From Favolaschia claudopus (taxonomy: Eukaryota > Basidiomycota > Agaricomycetes > Agaricales > Mycenaceae): DNA of 64,000 nucleotides. Each line of letters opens with the position of its first letter. The stretch's first letter is position 1. The position numbers were made by a program, and so were the translations under genes. Positions 56,731 through 64,000 of this stretch are shown here, piece by piece. Under the pieces are notes generated by a model that ran no database searches, was not told the DNA's origin, and worked only from the letters and a program-made list of their open reading frames with translations. The stretch spans positions 372,001 through 436,000 of the forward strand of contig JAWWNJ010000081.1 in assembly GCA_037176885.1 (NCBI GenBank), in the 5' to 3' direction.

Positions 56731-57658
56731 TCTTGATGTTGTTCGTTCTCGGCATTATTGCCTCCGACAACACACCATCTATCTGAATCTAAGTATCGAT
56801 ATCTTGCCCGCTGCCCGCTGCCCTCATAATGCCGCCTCGAGCTTCCGCTTCCTGAACGGGCTTTTAATTTCTCTCCGCGGGCTTCAATTGACGCATAGTT
56901 CCTCGAAAAGAGTATCTAGACAGAATACATGTGGTTCTATCGACGTCCGTCTACACACACCATTTCTGCGTCCTAAATTATCTATTATCCAACCCGCGGC
57001 GGGTTTCTGTCTCCTTGAGTGACTTTCCAAGTTTCCCTCATCTTATGTACAGCGACATCGTGAGAAGGGGGCAGTCTTTTCTTGCACTAAAGTAAGAGCG
57101 GAGAACAGCCTGCGAACGCGGCGGTCATCGGTCGGTTAAGAGCAACGCAAAGATGACTTCAGACTCAAAGTCGTGGGGTAGCGGCGCCTACCATGGCGGG
57201 CCGATTGTCGCTCGGTTAAATCCCTTGAAACGCGTCGCTACTCCTCCTGATCGGTGCCTAAAAATTTCCTTACACGGTCATTTCCTCAGTCGAGCGACGG
57301 CGTTCGGCTCGGATTCAAATTGTTGTGTGTATGTAAGGCTATGTAAGGATCATTCCGATATATTTTGCAAAATATCATTGATGACCTCGCTTCACACATA
57401 TCGGCATTGAGCAAAAAAAAACATGAGTCGTTTGGCGGCAGGCGGCAGCAGTGGTGGGAGATGTTGCTAACGCTAACGCTAACGTATCCATCCTCCTTCC
57501 CTTTTAGTTCAGCCCTGAGCCTGAGATGGTCTTCTCCGTTTATCTCAAATTTAAAAGCGCGACGCGCACCGTGTCGGACCACTCCGCCCAAGCTCTTTGT
57601 CTCCTCTCCTCCCTTTCTTTCTCTCCTCCTCAAATCCTCTTTGTATCATCCATCTGGC
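56731..57658. other. Intergenic region
   Basis: No gene recognised. GCTAAC repeats three times at about 57466-57483; too short to call a repeat. Confidence 0.35.
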
Positions 57659-58472
57659 ATGTCCCGCCCCGCACACCCACCAGACTGCAAATGCTCGCAT
57701 TGCCACCTCTCCTCCAAACTCTTCCCCCGCGGCCCCAACGACCGTATAATCCTCCCCCGCCCCAGCCGTGAGTGCGCTCGATGATCCCTTCGAAGAGCCC
57801 CGATGAACACGCCACCGTCTTTTGTCCATCCCAGCCGGCTCTCCAGGGTACGAGCCCAAAAGCCCCACGATGGACCGCGCGCGCATGGCTCCGCCCCGCC
57901 CGCAATCCACCGCCCCGCACGAATACCGCCCCTCCCGCCATATGCATGCGCACGCGCCGCCAATGCCCGCGCCGCCCCGGGGGTACGAATACGGATATGG
58001 CGACCCCTCAAGCCCCAGCACGTCGCGGCGAAGCTTAGACCAGCGCGCACGTACGTAACCCCTCTCGTCCCCACCGCAGCGTGGCCTCTAAATCCAAATA
58101 ACTCACCTCCCCGTGTTATTACGGCCTCTAGCCCCACCAACACACCGCCCCGTGCCCTCGTACCCCTCCTCCTCCCACCACCAACGCCCCCCACCACAAC
58201 AGTATCAGCAAGAACCCGAACCCGATAGGCTAAGCTACACCTTCGCGCCGCCCGACCGCCCCGCCAGCGCCATGGCCGGGCCCATGCATCACTCCGGGCA
58301 TAATAACGGGGGGAATAATCACGGGAACCTGGAATGGGTCCCCCCGAAGCTGAAATGGGTGAAGAAGAAAGACCGCGTGAGCCATTTCACGCCGCCGTCG
58401 CAGTATCAGGGGACGAGCTTTCGACAATACGTGCATGATGGTGTGGTTCCGACGAGGCCCAATAATTCATAA
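57659..58472 (+). CDS. Proline-rich protein with short Cys motif, unknown function
   Basis: The product starts MSRPAHPPDCKCSHCHLSSK, with a Cys-x-Cys-x-x-Cys cluster. An intron of about 70 nt (gtgagtgc...cccag) leads to PGSPGYEPKSPTMDRARMAP, HEYRPSRHMHAHAPPMPAPP and RRSLDQRAR. A second intron leads to PPTHRPVPSYPSSSHHQRPP and YQQEPEPDRLSYTFAPPDRP. The end is the least disordered part: GNLEWVPPKLKWVKKKDRVS, HFTPPSQYQGTSFRQYVHDG and RPNNS. Rich in Pro, His, Tyr and Gln and very GC-rich. Likely a disordered protein or interaction scaffold. No known family was recognised; the conserved-looking end (WVPPKLKWVKKKDRVSHF) is the best query. Confidence 0.6.
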
Positions 58473-60728
58473 GTAATACTAGTAGCTAATAGCTAATTTG
58501 TGTATCGTTTAGATAGAGTTTGTGTTAGAATAGAGTAGAGTATAGAGTAGCTTGTAACTATTTGCGATGCACGTGATGGTGCCTCGCTTGTCTGTCCTTG
58601 ACGCATGTTCTGCATTTCTGCTTTCGCCGCGATGTTCTGCGGCCAGATTTGAACACATAAGTACCAAGGCCGCTGGAGATATTTCTTCCAGGCGAAGCGG
58701 CGGCCGCCATGGCCAACGACCTCGACCTCCTCCATCGCCAACCTCAAAATCACTGACACAAAAATCATCTCCGCTCTTTTCCAAATCAAATCAAATACAA
58801 AATCTATGCCCAATTGGCGCTTTTGTCGTCATGCGCAAGTCATGCTCGTCTTCGGCAGACTCCGGGCATGTTCTGCATGATTTTCCTTGTTGATTCCGCG
58901 AAAGACGATCGCGATTCGTCTCGAAACAACTCTCAGGCTTTCATTACTGTATCGTCGCGTGCGGCGTTGACGACGTTAACTGATAACTCAGGGCCTATTA
59001 TGTGGTATGACCGTACTACGACGGAATCGAGCAGGAAGTAGTATGATATCACCCGTGAGTCTTTCCGGACTTTCAGTTCTCCTCACTAACGCTGACTCAA
59101 TGTTGAAAATCTCAGATTTTCACGCTGCTCCAAGTCTGTCGAGTGGGGCCCATTTTTCGGACTGTAAGCAATACCTGCTTCTACGCAGCATCTCTACATC
59201 GCTGGGAAATACTTACAAGTGACCAACGACTCTGACAACTCTCCACACGGTTTTGAAACGCTTTCAATTTTGAAGGCTGAGATAAGTAACGAAAGAGAAC
59301 GAAAGTCTACAAACGTTCCTCTCTAAGTAAATCCTCTACGTATGTTACGCACCGCTCGAGCTCTGATCCGCCTTTTAACGCCCATGGAACAGTCGCCGCC
59401 GTACGGAAGCAAGCAAGAATATTTCAAGTTGACGTATACGCGGCCATTCAAACGGGGATCGACTCGCGTTGAGTCTTGACCCCATACGGTACTTTCCGCG
59501 TTTTGGATATATGATGCTTAGGCTGATCCTGTGAACCAGAACCAGACCGCTCTCGACGCGAACTCCGATCAGATTTGCAGGTCCGCGTCGCGCGCGTCGG
59601 GGCGTGCCCGACGTCGACTGTTGAGTTGATGCCATTGTTGAGTTCCTTCGATATTCATCATTGAACTGCGTTTGAATCGTACGGAGCCTTTAGCGCAGGC
59701 GCCGCCGGCGCAGCAGTGGGTCGGTCTATCTCACGATCAGCATTGACGACGGGCACGCGAGCGGGGGAGAAAAATCAATATTCATTTTTCGGCTGATGCG
59801 CTGCCTCGCTTTTGTTCTCGCGTTTTCTTCGCTTTAATGCTTCAATATTAAAGGGCCCGCGTTTAGCGTCTTTGCCGCGGCTGTTATATGTCAATGCACA
59901 CTGTTCATCTCAAGTTCCCCGTCTCCAGACGGCGGTTATAACTTGCCAGATTCAGAGGTGATTGAACCACGGAGAAATTTGGGGAGCGTATTTTCCGAGG
60001 TGCGATTTTTTCGCAATTCCTCGCCTCGGATTATCGATGGCTGTTGTTACAGGCGTTCGTCAAGCGCACATAGGCGCCTGCAATTCATTTGTTCGGCCGC
60101 GGCCCGATGATGATGAAAGAGCTGCATGCACGATTATTTTTGAATGCCTCTCTGATAGAGTTCTTCAAGGCCTGGAGAAGGTGAGTCGTGTGCCCTTGGA
60201 CATTGGGTATGATTTCCTCGGCGGGAGCGGTGCCAGAATTGAATGTATCTCAGCGTTTACATGAACGCAACAGGAGAGATATCTATCTTCCATGAGGGAG
60301 AGAAACATACTTATAAGGGATGTGCCTATGTCATGACTCGCTGACAGCGAAGTTCTTTTCCTGATACACCGTGGATAGCCTTTAACCGTCGATGTGTGGT
60401 CGTTCGACTTCATTTGGAAGACGTCGAAGTCCCGCGCAGTTGACAAAAAAGTCCCTTTGATAGACAATTGCCGGTAAACCGTACATGAAAACACGTCAAA
60501 TTTATTCCTCCTTGAATTTCCGTGTAGTCTAGTAGCTGCAGAGAGCTGCAGTTGGATCATGGATGAGGTCGAGTCGGTTATTTTCACTGGAAGAGAAAGT
60601 GACTTGTGACCGTCACGGTGACGCTGTGTGCGCGGACTTTGTCGCCGTCTCCACGATTTACTCTGCTCGTCACTCTACTCGTCCACCTCAAGCTCAAGCT
60701 CGCAGCTAGCTAGCTCTTTGGCTCCCCA
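58473..60728. other. Long gene-poor region
   Basis: No gene recognised over about 2.2 kb. Open stretches (58567-58893 plus; 59962-60264 plus) lack domain features. The motif GTGACCGTCACGGTGACG lies at 60606-60623, just before the next gene. Confidence 0.35.
60606..60623. promoter_or_regulatory. Candidate promoter motif GTGACCGTCACGGTGACG
   Basis: Three overlapping half-sites (GTGACC, GTCAC, GGTGACG), 105 bp before the ATG of the LEA_2-like gene. The densest copy of the recurring word. Role inferred. Confidence 0.45.
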
Positions 60729-62456
60729 ATGGACGCGGACCGCAAATCGACAGTATCTTCCTTCTATGGCGGTCGGAAAGGATCTTTGGATGCTTTAAAC
60801 CAAGATTACCCGTCGCCTTCAGCGAACTATGACCCCCCATCTTCTGGTCGTATGCGGGACGATGCTTCATCATTTTTCGGCCCCCGGGGGAGCATGGATC
60901 CTCTCGGCGGACGGCCCTCCAACGCGGGGTACAATAGAGGATCATTTTTCCCGGCTGCAAGGGAAGAACCGCTCAAGGGTGGTCGGGACGAAGAGGAAGG
61001 AGATAATGGATGGGATGTCTATGCCGATTTCAATAATGCTGGGCCTCGATATAGCTCTGCGTTCGGGAAGCAAGACACAGGGTGAGTCTTCTAGCGCTAT
61101 AAATTTCAGTCGGCGGAAACTGGATATCTGGGATATGTCGTTGCAAGTCCATGCGCTTTCTCGATTTCTTTATCGCTACGGACTTTGATCTCACCGACTC
61201 TTCCTGGTGGATATCACCTCTCGCTTCTCCCTCTTGTCATGGAATATTTTTTTCCATCATGATTTTGGGCAGAATATGGTTTAGCTCGCTGTCGTACCCG
61301 CTCTGCCTTGTCTCACACCAGAGTATCGGGGTGCAGTGGGGCTAGGCGCTGCCGCTTCACGCCAATGCTTCCTTCGATTATTCTCATTCACCATTGCCAT
61401 GAAACAACCGTCTCCTTGGTCCGCCGAGCACAAATGCTGACCTGTTCACAGATATCAATCATTGGGCGGTAGTGGAACCGCAAAGCTGGTGGAAGACACG
61501 AGCAGTGGACCTGTCGAGATGGTCACCGTTCCAGCCCTCGGCCCCGAGTGGAAAAAGTCGGAGATGCATGATATGACCAAGGCCTCGAAGCGAGAGAAAA
61601 AGGCCGAGCAGCGGAAGCAGTTATTGCAGGATTGGAGGCGGGGCAAAAGCGGTGGGAAGTGGTGCAACAGGCGGGCGGTAGTTTTCATCTGCTTTGGTCT
61701 CATCGCCATGTGGGTCCACACTTTCTTTTTCTTGCTTTCCCATACACCTCTGATACAATCTCTCATTTTTATTATCATTTACTTTAGTATTGCGGTCGTC
61801 CTTGGCATCTGTATACCACGCGTACCGAGCTTTGCGCTAAGCAACAGCACGCCGCTCGCCAACGCTACAGGGGATTGGAGGACTGCCGTCCCGACGGAAT
61901 TCTCGCGATTCCCCGCCAACTTCAGCTTCCCCGCCTTCGCCGACCTGCAACTCAACACGGATAGCAATTATCTGCCGCTGAGCTTCAAGCACCTGCGTGC
62001 GAAGGTGTTTGACCTGGACACAGGCTTCCTGATTGGGTCGGGCGACTTGGGGCATAAGACCGTGCCTGCAAAGTCCTTCCCCGAGATCCAGCTGCCACTC
62101 AACTTCACGTATATCGCGACGAACGACTCTGACACAACGTGTGCGTGTATACTCTCTCTCTCTCTCACCTCGCTGCTGAACATCTTACTCATACATTGTC
62201 GCAGGGCTCAATTGGTACAACGCATGCCAAAGCAAATCCCGCGTGGCAGGCGGCCAACGTCCCGGTGCGTACATACCCATCCATTATGTTACTTTCGACG
62301 TCGACAGCGACTGATGCTGGGTCTGTCTTGTGTATAGGCGTACGGTTTCGGCTCGTCCTGACCATGGACATTATCGGGCTCCCCGGCTCGCACAGCGCCG
62401 CCACGCAGGTCAATAACGCCAACTGCCCTATCGAGCTCCCCAGCAACAGCGTTTAA
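60729..62456 (+). CDS. LEA_2-like single-pass membrane protein
   Basis: Exon 1 starts MDADRKSTVSSFYGGRKGSL; 190 residues of Ser/Gly/Asp-rich disordered sequence follow. Exon 2 adds YQSLGGSGTAKLVED and the basic RKQLLQDWRRGKSGGKWCNR. The helix AVVFICFGLIA joins across an intron to AVVLGICIPRVP, one membrane span. The outer part has RFPANFSFPAFADLQLNTDS, HLRAKVFDLDTGFLIGSGDL, KSFPEIQLPLNFTYIA, LNWYNACQSKSRVAGGQRP and VRFRLVLTMDIIGL, ending CPIELPSNSV. A basic, disordered tail, one helix and a late-embryogenesis-type beta domain fit the fungal LEA_2-like proteins; the role is unknown. Five exons; stop at 62454-62456. Confidence 0.65.
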
Positions 62457-64000
62457 ATGCTCCTCTTCCTCCCTCCTCAACCTCGCTCCTCGCTTATCAC
62501 GACTATATCCGCATGCACACAACGACATATTCATCTAGGGGTGTCCGTCTGTCTGTCATTCATTGCTACGAGTAAAATCACGGACCTTATCTTATTGTCT
62601 CGACCGCTACGGCCAGAGGACGGATCGGCGGCGGCGGCGCGTACCATTAATTATGCATGCTCTATTCCGTTCTTTTCCGCTATCGTCACTACTACTACGT
62701 ATGGACCTTTACTTATGGCGCATCTCAGACAATCCGTACATAACGTCGGCCAGGCATCGCATTGTATTTTTCCAATTTCAATATACATTTCGCATCGATC
62801 CGTAGGTTTGGGCATACTGAGGGGATGTTAAGTACATGTGTGGGGCTCTGTCGAGTCCGACTCGATTTGCGTCTTGCAGAAATACCATCTGTAACTTGTC
62901 GGACCCCAGCCCCACCTTCCGACCCGGTGAATCGACCGCAGCTCTGCAAATGCGTCTCCTGGTATTTCTCTTGTTGTTCTCTGAGTGTTCAGGCCGTTCA
63001 GGAGCATCTGTGCGGCTCTGCCTCGTCTCGTGGAGCACCGCGTCATTTCTTTTTTTCTTGTTCGCACTACATCGATGCGCATCGCGATCAAACTTTAATC
63101 CTGAAGAGCTCTGAAGTGGACACTTCTGGCTCATACTTCTGCCTTTTCCTCCGTCTTGAGAGAGTGTGTTGGACTCTCGCAAATACGTACTTCCTTCTGT
63201 TTTGAAGATGTGCGCTGGCTCGGTTTCCCAGCTGTTTCTCTCCTTCCCGTTTCTTTGCTCCAACTCTCTGCCATTTCAGGGTGAGTCTCAACAAATGGAT
63301 TTGGCTTGAAAGTACTACCCTCCATCAAAACAGCGCTTGTTCCGATTCTTTGGAATCCCCATGAGAGGGCCGCCCTGCTCCCATCGCTTCGTCCAGTATT
63401 TATTCATGGGTCGTAAATCCCACTAGCGGGCTCACCTCTCTGTTCCCATCTCCTTTTGTCTCAGCCTTCTGGTGTCAAGTTACCACCTCAACTCTCGCGT
63501 AAGTGTATTTGAAGTTGACCCGCACGTTCGTTTCCGATTCTCGAGCAATAAGCGTGACAGTCCCGACGACGCGATAAGCCTAGCGGCTCCACCGCGAACG
63601 AATAGGCGCCGCGCGCTGATCAGCGGTATGAGAAGCACGCGCAGCCCAAATTCTATGGAGGCTTGATGTCTGTGGGCAAAGTCTGGGGTGCTTCAGACAG
63701 GCGGGTTATTTTATTTGTCAATGCAAGAAAATAGGTGAGGATAGTGAGATGATAGATAGAATTACCACCCGATTTATTCAAACATATGTGCCCGCGGTGC
63801 TCAACCGCAACTCAACCGGACTGTTTCTTTGGCACTGGCGGAGGTTCACCTTTCATTTTTTTCGCACAATCGCGGTGGCTAACCCTTTATGTGTTAGCGT
63901 GTGCTTCGCGGTTTAAACACCATAAGAATCTTATGGCAGGCAACGGTGTTCACCGTACCCAAGGGCGGCTTCCCAGCATGCCGCGGGTGTGAAGAAATGC
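62457..64000. other. Right-edge intergenic region
   Basis: Open stretches on both strands (e.g. 62762-63205 plus) carry no recognisable domain. Nothing supported as a gene to the end of the window. Confidence 0.35.

Noticed and set aside
57466..57483. GCTAAC triple repeat as a minisatellite
   Set aside because: Too short (18 bp).
57551..58197. Long minus-strand open frames
   Set aside because: Shadows of the GC-rich proline-rich gene on the plus strand.

Overview
This window looks like nuclear DNA from a mushroom-forming basidiomycete (Agaricomycetes-type). Genes are dense and lie on both strands. They are broken by many short introns (about 45-65 nt) with ordinary GT...AG borders. The families fit that group: DUF6534 membrane proteins, F-box proteins with an N-terminal coiled coil, GH20 hexosaminidases with a secretion signal, and a fungal-type epoxide hydrolase. 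No rRNA, tRNA, CRISPR array or bacterial-style operon was recognised. All gene models were built by hand from splice signals and family motifs, so inner exon borders are approximate unless stated.

Layout. 0.4-8 kb: Misato/DML1-like gene, then GNAT acetyltransferase, pirin and the beta subunit of geranylgeranyltransferase I (last three on the minus strand). 8-11.8 kb: gene-poor, with two short inverted-repeat transposon remnants. 11.8-22 kb: a GH20 beta-hexosaminidase, two DUF6534 membrane proteins, a small beta-trefoil lectin-like gene, a short-chain dehydrogenase, an APC15-like cell-cycle gene and a relic of a DUF6534 gene. 22-31 kb: a run of minus-strand F-box genes, three of them close paralogs, plus an F-box fragment. 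31-32.6 kb: a third DUF6534 gene. 33-35.4 kb: an ENTH-domain (epsin-like) adaptor. 35.6-43.9 kb: aldo-keto reductase, a Tc1/mariner-type MITE, FAD monooxygenase, epoxide hydrolase and an APH-fold kinase-like gene. 45-51 kb: a small membrane protein, a second GH20 hexosaminidase and a fucosyltransferase-like type II membrane protein. 52.5-54.1 kb: the V-ATPase proteolipid subunit c. 54.9-56.7 kb: an unexplained tandem duplication. 57.6-62.5 kb: a proline-rich protein and a LEA_2-like single-pass membrane protein. The rest is intergenic.

How the genes relate. Most are independent housekeeping genes (DML1, GGTase-I beta, APC15, ENTH adaptor, V-ATPase c). The lineage-specific part is the alternation of DUF6534 and F-box paralogs between 14 and 33 kb, which looks like local birth and death of gene families. 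The reductase, FAD monooxygenase and epoxide hydrolase stand side by side and could serve one oxidative or detoxifying route, but nothing in the sequence proves that. A repeated promoter-like motif (GTGACCGTGACG and relatives) lies 50-430 bp upstream of several gene starts and is the best candidate here for an undescribed regulatory signal.
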